A DNA stretch of 64,000 nt. It comes from Kitasatospora albolonga (GTDB lineage Bacteria; Actinomycetota; Actinomycetes; Streptomycetales; Streptomycetaceae). Under the pieces are notes generated by a model, which searched no databases, was not told the origin of the DNA, and was given only the letters and a program-made list of their open reading frames with translations. Positions 6,728 to 15,341 of the stretch are shown one piece after another. Positions within the stretch are counted from its first letter, which is position 1, and each line of letters opens with the position of its first letter. The DNA lies in NCBI GenBank assembly GCA_002082585.1, contig CP020563.1, positions 7,186,001 to 7,250,000 on the forward strand, in the 5' to 3' direction. The position numbers and the translations under genes were made by a program.

Positions 6728-7399
6728 TCAGAACCGCAGCAGATGGGCGGGCGGCGCGATGGAGTCCGGGAGGGCCGGGTCGGGCACCGGGGCGCCGCGT
6801 ACGGTGGTCAGCGGCAGCACCCCGGCCCACAGGCCGAGCGCGGCGTCCAGGCTGTCGGCGTCGTCCGGCGGCCCGGTCCGCACCTTCACCGACGCCTCGT
6901 CCAGCCCCAGCGCCAGCAGCGAAGTGGCCGCCAGCTCCTTGCGGTTGGGGCGCCGCGCGTACTCCCACTGGCCCGGCGCCGCCTGCTCGGTCACCACCCG
7001 CAGCCCCGCCAGCTTCTCGTCCTCGTCGGTCACCGGCCGGGGCGTCCCGTAGACCATGGCGCTGCGGTAGTTGACGCTGTGCTCGAACAGCGAACGGGCC
7101 ACCACCACGCCGTCCACATGCGTGACCGTGACGCAGACCTCGGCGTGCGGCGCCCGGACCAGGCTGGGGGTGGCGACCGAGCCGTGGAAGTACAGGGTGT
7201 CGGCGGTCGCGCCGTACACCGTGGGCACGACCCTCGGCGTACCGTCCACGACGACGCCCAGATGGCAGACGAACCCGGCCGCCAGGACCGCGTCCAGGTC
7301 GGCCCGCGCGGTGCGCGCCTTCTCCTTCATACGACGCAGACGCGTCCGGTCGGTACCGGCGAGCTCATCGCCGGGGACGGGGGACTGCGGGGTGCTCAC
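6728..7399 (-). CDS. Pyridoxamine 5'-phosphate oxidase-like FMN-binding protein
   Basis: This 223-residue protein shows the split-barrel flavin fold: DAVLAAGFVCHLGVVVDGTPRVVP near residue 37, LYFHGS near 70, VCVTVTHVDGVVVARS near 88 and NYRSAMVYG near 110. This subgroup is usually annotated as a nitroreductase/PPOX-like flavin or F420/haem-binding protein of undefined substrate, not as PdxH itself. It converges on the histidine-kinase gene with only 7 bp between stops and no obvious terminator. Start at the ATG giving MSTPQSPVPG. Confidence 0.8.
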   Translation of the reverse strand: MSTPQSPVPGDELAGTDRTRLRRMKEKARTARADLDAVLAAGFVCHLGVVVDGTPRVVPTVYGATADTLYFHGSVATPSLVRAPHAEVCVTVTHVDGVVVARSLFEHSVNYRSAMVYGTPRPVTDEDEKLAGLRVVTEQAAPGQWEYARRPNRKELAATSLLALGLDEASVKVRTGPPDDADSLDAALGLWAGVLPLTTVRGAPVPDPALPDSIAPPAHLLRF

Positions 7400-7564
7400 C
7401 GTGTGACCTCTGGGTGCTCTGGGAACATGGGGCGGGACGCTGCGGACACCTCGCCCGGCCTCCGGAGGAAGCTCCGGCAGCCCGCCCGATCATATCGCCG
7501 CCGGGTGAACACCTGGCTGCCGCACCGCACTTGGGAGCCGGGGCCGGGAGATGCGGGACCCGGC

Positions 7565-9742
7565 TCAGACCGTGCGGCCGTCCATCCCGGCGTACCGGAA
7601 ACGCCCCCGCTCCACCCGGTAGACGAAGACCCCGTCCCCGGCGTACATCCCGTTGGCGGGTTCGAACGCGTAGCTCTTGGAGACGCCCTTGTACCGCGTC
7701 GACCGCAGCACGGGCAGCATGTCCTGCCGCGTCACCGTCTTCCGCCCCGTCCCCTCCGCACACGCCGCGATCAGCCCGACCGCGTCGTACGCCTCGGCGG
7801 CCAGCAGCGGCGGCGCGCTGTCGAAGCGCCCCCGGTAGGCGGCGGCGAAGGCACGTACCGAGGGTACGGAGACAGGGTCGGCGGCCGTCGACACGACCAG
7901 CCACCCCGCCGCGTCCTCACCCGCCTCCGCCAGGAACCGGGGGTCGTGCACGGCCTGGGTTCCGATCCTCGGCCCCCGGAACCCCGCCCCCGCCAGCGCC
8001 CGCGCGAACCGGCCCGCGTCCCGCCACCCGCCCCCGTACACCACCGCCCCCGGCTTCCTCGCCACGATCCGCTCCGCCTCGGCGTCCAGATCCCCGGCGC
8101 CCTCCCGCACCGTCTCCGCCAGGACCGTGCGGCCGTTGCCCCGCAGCCCCGTGCTCAGGAAGCGCGTCGTCTGGTGGCCGTACTCGGTCCCGTCGTCCAC
8201 CAGTGCCACGGTGCTGATCTCCCGCGCCCCCAGGAACTGCGCCACCGGCAGCATCTGCATGTCGTTGCGCGGCCGGGCGCAGAGGAAGATCCGGTTCAGG
8301 TTCCTGGTGTCCCCGTCCACCACACTGAGCAGCGGCAGCGCCACCTCGTCGTAGGCGACCAGCGCCTCGCGCGCCGCGTCCGCGCCGGTCGCCCCGATGG
8401 CCGCCACCAGCAGCGGGTCCTCGGCGAACCGCCGCACCGCCGCCTGCGCCCGCGCCGCGTCACCGCCGTCGTCGGCCGTGACCAGCCGCAGCGTGAACGG
8501 CGCGTCCGCGCGGGCGTTGTGCTCCTCGACCGCCAGGAGCGCCGCCCGCTCCTGGCCCCGGCCGACCGCCGCCGACGGCCCGCTGAGGTCGGCCTGGAGC
8601 CCGATCCGGAGCTCGGGCCGCGCGGTCGGCGCCCTCCCGTCCTCCTCGCCCCGGCCGCCCGGGTCCTTCCCGTCCTTCAGCCCGGCCAGCCAGGCGGTGG
8701 TCCCGCCCGCCGCCGCGAGGACCGCGCCGCCGGTGACGTACGCGAGGAACCGTCGGCGCCGGGGGGAGCGCGGCACGGTGGTGGTGTCCCGGCTCCCGGC
8801 ACCGATCGCGGGCGTGGCCCCGGTCTCTCCCGCGGACCCGGCGTCCAGGCTGGTCGCCTCGATATCGGGCAGGGCGAGCATCCGGGCCGAGCGCTCGGCG
8901 ATCAGATGGGTCACCGGACCGGGCAGCCAGCTGCCCCCCGCCGCGTCCTCGGCGAAGGCCCGCCGGATCTCCCCGGCGGTCGGCCGCCCCTCCGGCCCCT
9001 TCGACAGGCACGCCTCCACGACCGGCCGCAGCCCCGGCGGCAGCGCGCCCAGATCCGCCGCATCGTGCACCGTACGGAAGAGCATCGCCTCCACCGGCCC
9101 GCTGCCGAACGGCCGCCCGCCGGTCGCCGCGTACACCAGGACGCAGCCCAGCGAGAAGATGTCGCTCGGCGGGCCGATCCGCCGCCCCTGCGCCTGCTCG
9201 GGCGAGAGGAAGCCAGGGGAGCCGACGATCGCGTCCGTCGCCGTGAGGACCGTGTCGTCCAGGGCCCGCGCGATCCCGAAGTCGATCAGCCGGGGCCCGT
9301 CCAGACCCAGCAGAACGTTGCCGGGCTTCACGTCCCGGTGGACGAGCCCCGCCCCGTGGACGGCCTCCAGCGCCTCCGCCAGCATCGCCCCGAGCGCCCG
9401 CACACTGCGCTCCGGCAGCGGCGCCCCGCCCCCCACCGCCTCGCTCAGCGGCGGCCCCGGCACGAACTCGGTGGCCAGCCACGGCGCCGCCGCCTCGGTG
9501 TCGGCGTCCACGACCGGCACCGCCCACCGGTTGCGCACCTGCCGGGCGATCGCCACCTCACGCCGGAACCGGGTGCGGAACCCGGCGTCGTCCGCGTACT
9601 CGGCCCGGATCAGCTTGATGGCCACCAGCGCGCCACCGGCCGACCGGCCCAGCAGCACCACGCCCATGCCCCCGGCACCGAGCCGGCCGAGGATGCGGTA
9701 CCCGGCGATCCGCGCCGGGTCCGTGGAACGGAGCGGTTCCAT
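7565..9742 (-). CDS. Membrane Ser/Thr protein kinase with periplasmic-type ligand-binding domain
   Basis: The 725-residue protein has a complete Hanks-type kinase domain (about 12-265): glycine loop LGAGGMG, Lys43, HRDVKPGN (135-142), DFG (154-156) and the SPEQ activation segment end. A Pro/Thr-rich linker leads to a basic run RSPRRRR and one membrane helix at about 332-355. Residues 377-725 match the Leu/Ile/Val-type substrate-binding protein fold (LRIGLQADLSGPSAAVGRGQ, a typical start of type I binding proteins), displayed outside the cell. It should couple binding of a small solute to intracellular phosphorylation. The lipoprotein gene upstream on the same strand may be cotranscribed. Confidence 0.9.
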   Translation of the reverse strand: MEPLRSTDPARIAGYRILGRLGAGGMGVVLLGRSAGGALVAIKLIRAEYADDAGFRTRFRREVAIARQVRNRWAVPVVDADTEAAAPWLATEFVPGPPLSEAVGGGAPLPERSVRALGAMLAEALEAVHGAGLVHRDVKPGNVLLGLDGPRLIDFGIARALDDTVLTATDAIVGSPGFLSPEQAQGRRIGPPSDIFSLGCVLVYAATGGRPFGSGPVEAMLFRTVHDAADLGALPPGLRPVVEACLSKGPEGRPTAGEIRRAFAEDAAGGSWLPGPVTHLIAERSARMLALPDIEATSLDAGSAGETGATPAIGAGSRDTTTVPRSPRRRRFLAYVTGGAVLAAAGGTTAWLAGLKDGKDPGGRGEEDGRAPTARPELRIGLQADLSGPSAAVGRGQERAALLAVEEHNARADAPFTLRLVTADDGGDAARAQAAVRRFAEDPLLVAAIGATGADAAREALVAYDEVALPLLSVVDGDTRNLNRIFLCARPRNDMQMLPVAQFLGAREISTVALVDDGTEYGHQTTRFLSTGLRGNGRTVLAETVREGAGDLDAEAERIVARKPGAVVYGGGWRDAGRFARALAGAGFRGPRIGTQAVHDPRFLAEAGEDAAGWLVVSTAADPVSVPSVRAFAAAYRGRFDSAPPLLAAEAYDAVGLIAACAEGTGRKTVTRQDMLPVLRSTRYKGVSKSYAFEPANGMYAGDGVFVYRVERGRFRYAGMDGRTV

Positions 9743-9815
9743 CAGTTGTTACGTCTCCGAATCGTGTCGCGCGTACCTGAAGGCATCTGGTCGTCCAACA
9801 GGACCCGGCCGTACG

Positions 9816-10664
9816 TCACTTCAGCTCCAGCTCGACGTTGTAGAGCACCTTGGCACCGCCCTCGGCGGCGATCCGCATCAGGTCGACGGTCTGGTAGCCC
9901 TTGGCGCCCTTGACCGAGACGGCCGTCGTCACGGGCCCGATCCGGGACTTGCTCCAGACGTAGTCCTGGAGGCCGCCCGAACCGGGTCCGGAGTACTTCC
10001 CCGCCTCGAAGAGCGAGGCGTCCGCGTTGCGTACGTCCTTCGGGTCGTACTGGAGGGACATCAGCCCGCTCAGCCGCTGCCCGCCGCCCAGCTCCTGCGC
10101 CGGGCAGCGGAAGCTCTCCTGGACGGTGTCCTTGATCTCCCGGTCCGCGCCCGCCTCGGTCCTGTGCACCGTCACGGTCACCGCCCCCTGGACCCGCCCC
10201 TTGCCGCCCTGCGCCGGGATGTCGAGCCGCCGGGTGAACCGGTCCAGCACCCCGTCGGGCAGCGCGGTCCGGCTCCAGACGCAGGAATCGGCCAGAACCG
10301 GCCAGGACCCGGCGCTCTCGTACGGCGTGGCCTTCACCATCCCCGCCGACCAGTCGGACTCCCCGAGAGCCGCGTTGCGCGTCAGCCTGCGGGCCTCGGC
10401 CGCGGTCTTCGGGACGCGGGCCGGGTCGGGGGTGAAGTCGTACGCGCTGGGCAGCGCACCCGGCTCCGTGGACTTCCCCGGCTTCTTCGGACCGGGCGTC
10501 CCGGACGGCTCCGCCGACTCCCCGGCCTGCCGTACCGAGGCGGACGGCTTCGGGTCCGGGTCCTCCCCGGCCTTCGTCCCCGAGCCGCCGCAGCCGGCCA
10601 GCACCATCCCCGCAGCCGCGACCGCCACCACGCGCGCCCCACCGTGCCTGTACCTCGTCATCAT
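9816..10664 (-). CDS. Putative secreted lipoprotein
   Basis: A short n-region (MMTRYRHGGAR), hydrophobic core and lipobox VLAGCG (Cys about 25) mark a lipoprotein; the following 50 residues are Pro/Ser/Glu-rich, a typical tether, and the rest (about 80-282) is a soluble domain I do not recognise, with two cysteines (SCVWS, FRCPA) that could pair. The start is one of two adjacent ATGs (10664 or 10661); the longer ORF upstream is out of keeping with a signal peptide. It lies 73 bp upstream of the Ser/Thr kinase gene, so it could be a partner or substrate-presenting factor of that receptor; this is inference from position only. Confidence 0.75.
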   Translation of the reverse strand: MMTRYRHGGARVVAVAAAGMVLAGCGGSGTKAGEDPDPKPSASVRQAGESAEPSGTPGPKKPGKSTEPGALPSAYDFTPDPARVPKTAAEARRLTRNAALGESDWSAGMVKATPYESAGSWPVLADSCVWSRTALPDGVLDRFTRRLDIPAQGGKGRVQGAVTVTVHRTEAGADREIKDTVQESFRCPAQELGGGQRLSGLMSLQYDPKDVRNADASLFEAGKYSGPGSGGLQDYVWSKSRIGPVTTAVSVKGAKGYQTVDLMRIAAEGGAKVLYNVELELK

Positions 10665-10864
10665 GGGCCCCCATTCCCCGCGCTCCGCGCCCCGCCCGAG
10701 TGGTCGGGGCGTCGGGTGCGAGGCGATTCTAGGAGGGCGGCGCGCCGTGTTGACGGCGAACGCGTACTCATCCTCCTGCCGGAACTTCTCAGCCACCGGG
10801 GAGGGGTTCGTCTCTGGTGGGCGGGCGCGGTCCGTGGTAAGGACGGTGGCTGGTCCGTAACGCA

Positions 10865-10900
10865 CGAGGGCCCGGATGCCGGGGAGCATCCGGGCCCTCG
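10865..10900. terminator. Strong hairpin terminator downstream of pssA
   Basis: Perfect 15-bp stem CGAGGGCCCGGATGC / GCATCCGGGCCCTCG with a 6-nt loop, 32 bp beyond the pssA stop on the minus strand. There is no U-tract. It also separates the pssA-psd unit from the lipoprotein gene further on. Confidence 0.85.
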
Positions 10901-10932
10901 CCCTGTTCTGCGTAGCTCTGCGTGCGCACCCG

Positions 10933-11796
10933 CTACGGGAGCTGTGCCGCCCGCGCCTCGCGCCGGTTGTCACGGAACGTGTTGACCCGTCGCGCCGTGG
11001 CGAAGAGCGGGATCACCGCGCCCAGGACCACCTGGAGCGCACAGCCGGTCTGGAGCAGCAGCTGACCGCCCGGCGCGTCGAACGCCCACGCGGCGAGCAG
11101 CCCCATCGCGCCGACGATCCAGCTGAGCATCGCCACCGCGAGGATGCCCCGCGGCTTGGGGTACTCGACCCGGCTCACCATCAGCCACGCCACCCCGATG
11201 ATCGCGAGCAGCGTCGGGACGAAGGGCAGCTCCAGGAGCACGATCGAGACGACCGTCAGCGCTCCGAAGGGGCTCGGCATGCCCTGGAACATGCCGTCCT
11301 TCAAGGTCACACAGGAGAATCTGGCCAGTCTGAGCACCACGGCCAGCAGCACCACGATCGCCGCCAGGGCCGAGACCCGCTGGTGGGCGTCGTCCGCGAC
11401 CATCCCGTACACGAGGACGAAGTAGGCCGGGGCGAGCCCGAAGCTGATGAGGTCGGAGAGGTTGTCCAGCTCCGCACCCATCGGCGAGGACCGCAGCTTG
11501 CGCGCCACGAGCCCGTCGAAGAGGTCGAAGATCGCCGCCATCAGCATGAGGATCACGGCGGTGGCCGCCGAGTGGCGGGCCATGCCCGTCTCCTCGCTGC
11601 CCGTGAGGTGCGGGATGAGAATCCCGGTGGTGGTGAAGTACACCGCCATGAAACCGCACGTGGCGTTACCGAGGGTGAGCGTGTCCGCTATCGACAGCCG
11701 CATGGACAGCGGCATGTCCTCCGCGCTGTCCGTGTCGCTCTCCTCTTCGGCCTCCGGTACCCAGCCGACCTTGGTATCCGGATCAACTACGGTCAA
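10933..11796 (-). CDS. pssA: CDP-diacylglycerol--serine O-phosphatidyltransferase
   Basis: This 287-residue membrane enzyme carries the CDP-alcohol phosphotransferase signature D-x2-D-G-x2-A-R-x8-G-x3-D-x3-D, seen as DLFDGLVARKLRSSPMGAELDNLSD starting near residue 91 (Asp residues bind the CDP-lipid via divalent metal). About eight hydrophobic segments follow; the N-terminal 30 residues are acidic and cytosolic. It makes phosphatidylserine, the substrate for the enzyme encoded immediately upstream: the start overlaps the psd 3' end by 14 bp, so the pair is coupled. Transcription ends at the 15-bp hairpin downstream. Confidence 0.93.
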   Translation of the reverse strand: MTVVDPDTKVGWVPEAEEESDTDSAEDMPLSMRLSIADTLTLGNATCGFMAVYFTTTGILIPHLTGSEETGMARHSAATAVILMLMAAIFDLFDGLVARKLRSSPMGAELDNLSDLISFGLAPAYFVLVYGMVADDAHQRVSALAAIVVLLAVVLRLARFSCVTLKDGMFQGMPSPFGALTVVSIVLLELPFVPTLLAIIGVAWLMVSRVEYPKPRGILAVAMLSWIVGAMGLLAAWAFDAPGGQLLLQTGCALQVVLGAVIPLFATARRVNTFRDNRREARAAQLP

Positions 11797-12427
11797 TTCG
11801 AGTCACCCCCGCGGTGGTGGTCTGGCCGACCTCGACCGCGACATCGATACCTTCCGGAAGGTAGATGTCGACCCGCGAGCCGAAGCGGATCAGGCCGATG
11901 CGCTCGCCCTGCTCCACCTTCGTGCCCTGCGGGATGTACGGCACGATCCGACGGGCGACCGCTCCCGCGATCTGCACCATCTCGATGTCGCCGAGCTCGG
12001 TGTCGAAGTGCCAGACAACGCGCTCGTTGTTCTCGCTCTCCTTGTTGAACGCCGGGACGAACCCGCCCGGGACGTGCTCGACCGACGTCACGGTGCCCGC
12101 CAGCGGCGCGCGGTTGACGTGGACGTTGAGCGGGCTCATGAAGATGGCGACCCGGGTGCGCCCGTCCTTCCACGGCATGATGCTCTGCACCACACCGTCG
12201 GCCGGGGAGATGACCCGGCCGTCAGTGATCTCGCGCTCGGGGTCGCGGAAGAACCAGAGCATGCCCGCCGCGAGCGCGGTGGTGGGCACGGCCACGGCCG
12301 CCCAGCGCCCGGACTTGCGGGCACGGGCGAGGCTGAGGGCTGCGGTGGCGACGGTCGGCAGGAGCCACGGCGATGCTCCGCGTGCGATGCGGACCCCGCC
12401 GCGGGCGGAGATAGGGCTGTCGGGCAT
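11783..12427 (-). CDS. psd: Phosphatidylserine decarboxylase proenzyme (short PSD-A type)
   Basis: The 214-residue protein matches the compact PSD-A class. It has one hydrophobic segment near residues 15-45, the WFFRDPEREI and SPADGVV motifs, NVHVNRAPLAG, and near the C-terminus RFGSRVDIYLP, where Gly-Ser is the self-cleavage site that forms the pyruvoyl group. It converts phosphatidylserine to phosphatidylethanolamine at the membrane. Start at the ATG giving MPDSPISARGG; the 30 upstream in-frame residues are not conserved in character. It overlaps pssA by 14 bp and forms an operon with it. Confidence 0.93.
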   Translation of the reverse strand: MPDSPISARGGVRIARGASPWLLPTVATAALSLARARKSGRWAAVAVPTTALAAGMLWFFRDPEREITDGRVISPADGVVQSIMPWKDGRTRVAIFMSPLNVHVNRAPLAGTVTSVEHVPGGFVPAFNKESENNERVVWHFDTELGDIEMVQIAGAVARRIVPYIPQGTKVEQGERIGLIRFGSRVDIYLPEGIDVAVEVGQTTTAGVTRIDRS

Positions 12428-12486
12428 GGATGACCTTCGTAGCGGATGATGCCGCGCTGGCAACGGGGGACGGCGGCTTTCCGTCG

Positions 12487-12517
12487 ATGCTATCGGGTGC
12501 CGGGCGCAACTGGGCAA
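12487..12517 (-). promoter_or_regulatory. Candidate promoter for psd-pssA
   Basis: On the minus strand TTGCCC (12517-12512) and TAGCAT (12492-12487) are separated by 19 bp, about 60 bp upstream of the psd start. The -10 is good for a principal sigma factor; the long spacer is a weakness. Confidence 0.4.
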
Positions 12518-12607
12518 GCCAGCAGCCGAGTCGAACAGCTGAAAGGCACCCGACGAGCGTGACTCGGTGTGATCTTCTTCGCCACCAAACCACCTCGAAA
12601 GGGACGA

Positions 12608-13813
12608 TCAGCCCTGGAATCGGTACTCCTCCAGGAGGCGCCGGCCAATGATCATTTTCTGGATCTCGGCGGTACCTTCGCCGATCAGCAGCATCGGGGC
12701 CTCGCGGTAGAGGCGCTCGATCTCGTACTCCTTGGAGAAGCCGTAACCGCCGTGGATACGGAAGGCGTCCTCGACGACTTCCTTGCAGTACTCGGAGGCG
12801 AGGTACTTCGCCATCCCTGCCTCCAGGTCGTTCCGTTCCCCGGAGTCCTTTTTGCGTGCCGCATTCACCATCATCGCATGAGCGGCCTCGACCTTGGTGG
12901 CCATTTCGGCCAATTTGAACTGGATCGCCTGGTGCTGCGCGATCGGTTTGCCGAAGGTGTGGCGCTGCTGGGCGTACGAAACGCCCAACTCGAATGCACG
13001 CTGTGCGACTCCGCAACCACGCGCGGCGACATTCACCCGGCCGACTTCGACACCGTCCATCATTTGGTAAAACCCTCGGCCGGTCGTGCCGCCCAGGACC
13101 CGATTGGCTGGAATGCGCAGGTCGTCCATGATGAGCTCGGTCGTGTCGACGCCCTTGTAACCCATCTTGTCGATCTTCCCGGGGATGGTCAGGCCGGGCC
13201 GGACCTCTCCGAAGCCGGGCTCCTTCTCGACGAGGAACGTCGTCATCGACTTGTGGGGCGCGGTTCCCTCAGGGTGGCCTTCGTCACTTCGGGCCAGCAC
13301 GGCCACCAGCGTCGACGTCCCGCCGTTGGTCAGCCACATCTTCTGGCCGTTGAGAACGTACTCGTCGCCCTCCCTGACGCCCTTGGAGGAGATCGCTGAG
13401 ACATCGGAGCCGAGCGCCGGCTCCGACATCGAGAACGCGCCCCGCACCTCGCCCAGCGCCATGCGCGGCAGGAATGTGTCCTTCTGCTCCTGGGTGCCGT
13501 GCTGCTTGAGCATGTAGGCCACGATGAAATGCGTGTTGATGATCCCCGACACGCTCATCCAGCCGCGGGCGATCTCCTCCACGCACAGCGCGTAGGTGAG
13601 CAGCGACTCACCCAGACCCCCGTACTCCTCGGGGATCATCAGCCCGAACAGACCGAGCTCCTTGAGTCCCTCGACGATTTCGGTCGGGTACTCGTCCCGG
13701 TGCTCCAGCTGGGTCGCGACCGGAATGATCTCCTTGTCGACGAAATCCCGGACCGTGGCGAGGATTTCCCGCTGGATGTCGTTCAGACCGGCGGTCTGGG
13801 CGAGTCGCGTCAT
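12608..13813 (-). CDS. mcd: Acyl-CoA dehydrogenase, probable (2S)-methylsuccinyl-CoA dehydrogenase
   Basis: A 401-residue flavoprotein with acyl-CoA dehydrogenase hallmarks: FSMSEPALGSDVSAIS near residue 128 (FAD/substrate loop), QKMWLTNGG near 158, QRHTFGKPIAQHQAIQ near 286 and YREAPMLLIGEGTAEIQ near 374, the region holding the usual catalytic Glu (GEGTAEIQ). Generic acyl-CoA dehydrogenases look alike, but it is the last gene of a ccr-ecm-mcl-mch run, where methylsuccinyl-CoA oxidation to mesaconyl-CoA is the missing step. Specificity is inferred from context. Its middle part uses more A/T-ending codons than the operon partners. Confidence 0.85.
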   Translation of the reverse strand: MTRLAQTAGLNDIQREILATVRDFVDKEIIPVATQLEHRDEYPTEIVEGLKELGLFGLMIPEEYGGLGESLLTYALCVEEIARGWMSVSGIINTHFIVAYMLKQHGTQEQKDTFLPRMALGEVRGAFSMSEPALGSDVSAISSKGVREGDEYVLNGQKMWLTNGGTSTLVAVLARSDEGHPEGTAPHKSMTTFLVEKEPGFGEVRPGLTIPGKIDKMGYKGVDTTELIMDDLRIPANRVLGGTTGRGFYQMMDGVEVGRVNVAARGCGVAQRAFELGVSYAQQRHTFGKPIAQHQAIQFKLAEMATKVEAAHAMMVNAARKKDSGERNDLEAGMAKYLASEYCKEVVEDAFRIHGGYGFSKEYEIERLYREAPMLLIGEGTAEIQKMIIGRRLLEEYRFQG

Positions 13814-13863
13814 GGCTGCTTCTCCTGTGGCTTCACGCGGACGGGCCTGACGGCCCTCAACGG

Positions 13864-14367
13864 CTAGTTGGACGGCGTCGGGCGGCCCGGCTGCTCGCCG
13901 CCCCGCTCCTTGATGTACGTCTCGGTGGGGACCATCACCTTGCGCCGGAAGACACAGACGACCGTGCCGTCCTGCTTGTAGCCCTTGGTCTCCACGTAGA
14001 CGATCCCGCGGTCGTTCTTCGACTTCGACGGGGTCTTGTCCAGCACCGTCGTCTCGCCGTAGATCGTGTCGCCGTGGAAGGTCGGCGCGATGTGCCTGAG
14101 CGACTCGACCTCCAGGTTGGCGATGGCCTTGCCGGAGACGTCCGGCACCGACATGCCGAGCAGCAGCGAGTAGATGTAGTTGCCGACGACGACGTTCTTC
14201 CCGAAGTCGGTCGTCCTCTCCGCGTAGTTGCTGTCCATGTGCAGCGGGTGGTGGTTCATGGTCAGCAGGCAGAAGAGGTGGTCGTCGTACTCCGTGACCG
14301 TCTTTCCGGGCCAGTGCTTGTAGACCGCGCCGACCTCGAACTCCTCGAAGGTGCGTCCGAACTGCAT
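13864..14367 (-). CDS. mch: MaoC-family hydratase, probable mesaconyl-CoA hydratase
   Basis: This 167-residue single hot-dog domain starts MQFGRTFEEFEVG and contains the hydratase region LFCLLTMNHHPLHMDSNYAERTTDFGKNVVVGNY, where the Asn/His/Asp residues occupy the place of the D-x4-H catalytic motif of R-hydratases. In the ethylmalonyl-CoA pathway it hydrates mesaconyl-CoA to beta-methylmalyl-CoA. The start lies 3 bp before the stop of the lyase gene upstream, and the order lyase-hydratase-dehydrogenase supports the assignment. It is shorter than the fused 340-residue Mch of some proteobacteria. Confidence 0.88.
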   Translation of the reverse strand: MQFGRTFEEFEVGAVYKHWPGKTVTEYDDHLFCLLTMNHHPLHMDSNYAERTTDFGKNVVVGNYIYSLLLGMSVPDVSGKAIANLEVESLRHIAPTFHGDTIYGETTVLDKTPSKSKNDRGIVYVETKGYKQDGTVVCVFRRKVMVPTETYIKERGGEQPGRPTPSN

Positions 14368-14369
14368 GA

Positions 14370-15341
14370 TCAGACCTCCGGGGCTTCGAACTTGGAGGTG
14401 CGCTGCATTCCGGCGGCCCGGCCCTTGCCCGCGATGACGAGTGCCATCTTGCGGCTGGCCTCGTCGATCATCTCGTCGCCGAGCATCGCCGAGCCCTTCT
14501 TGCCGCCCTCCTCGGAGGTGCACCAGTCGTAGGCGTCGAGGATCAGCTCGGCGTGGTCGTAGTCCTCCTGCGAGGGCGAGAACACCTCGTTGGCCGCGTC
14601 GACCTGGCCGGGGTGGAGCACCCACTTGCCGTCGAAGCCGAGGGCGGCGGCGCGGCCGGCCACCTCGCGGTAGGCGTCCACGTCGCGGATCTGGAGGAAC
14701 GGGCCGTCGATCGCCTGGAGGTCGTGCGTGCGGGCCGCCATCAGGATGCGCATCAGGATGTAGTGGTACGCGTCCGCAGGGTAGCCGGGCGGCTGCTGGC
14801 CCACGACCAGGGTCTTCATGTTGATCGAGGCCATGAAGTCGGCCGGGCCGAAGATCAGCGTCTCCAGCCGGGGCGAGGCGGCGCCGATCTCGTCGATGTT
14901 CACCAGGCCCTTGGCGTTCTCGATCTGCGCCTCGATGCCGATCTTCCCGACCTCGAAGCCCATCGTCTTCTCGATCTGGGTCAGCAGCAGGTCCAGCGCC
15001 ACGACCTGCTGGGCGTCCTGGACCTTCGGCAGCATGATGCAGTCCAGGTTGGGGCCCGCGCCCTCGACGACCGTGATGACGTCCCGGTACGTCCAGTGCG
15101 TCGTCCAGTCGTTGACCCGCACGACCCGGGTCTTGCCGCTCCAGTCACCGTTGTTCAGCGCGTCCACGATGTGGTGGCGGGCGCCCTCCTTGGCCAGCGG
15201 CGCGCAGGCGTCCTCCAGGTCCAGGAAGACCTGGTCGGCCGGGAGGCCCTGGGCCTTCTCCAGGAAGCGCGGGTTGGAGCCCGGTACGGCCAGACACGAG
15301 CGGCGGGGCCGCAGCCGGTTCACGGGGGTGGGCGTGGTCAT
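14370..15341 (-). CDS. mcl: HpcH/HpaI/CitE-family lyase, probable beta-methylmalyl-CoA/malyl-CoA lyase
   Basis: The 323-residue TIM-barrel protein has RRSCLAVPGSNPRF near the start (CoA-binding), DQVFLDLEDACAP near residue 36, an Arg/Asp-Glu metal site (IGIEAQIENAKGLVNIDEI near 133) and LIFGPADFMAS near 162, matching citryl/malyl-CoA lyases. It cleaves beta-methylmalyl-CoA to glyoxylate and propionyl-CoA and may also act on malyl-CoA. The start overlaps the stop of the mutase gene (ATGA), showing coupled expression within the pathway operon. Confidence 0.9.
   Translation of the reverse strand: MTTPTPVNRLRPRRSCLAVPGSNPRFLEKAQGLPADQVFLDLEDACAPLAKEGARHHIVDALNNGDWSGKTRVVRVNDWTTHWTYRDVITVVEGAGPNLDCIMLPKVQDAQQVVALDLLLTQIEKTMGFEVGKIGIEAQIENAKGLVNIDEIGAASPRLETLIFGPADFMASINMKTLVVGQQPPGYPADAYHYILMRILMAARTHDLQAIDGPFLQIRDVDAYREVAGRAAALGFDGKWVLHPGQVDAANEVFSPSQEDYDHAELILDAYDWCTSEEGGKKGSAMLGDEMIDEASRKMALVIAGKGRAAGMQRTSKFEAPEV

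Noticed and set aside
6743..9913. 1056-codon plus-strand open frame opposite the flavin protein and Ser/Thr kinase
   Set aside because: Arg/Pro/Gly-rich translation with no motif; the kinase on the other strand has all catalytic residues.
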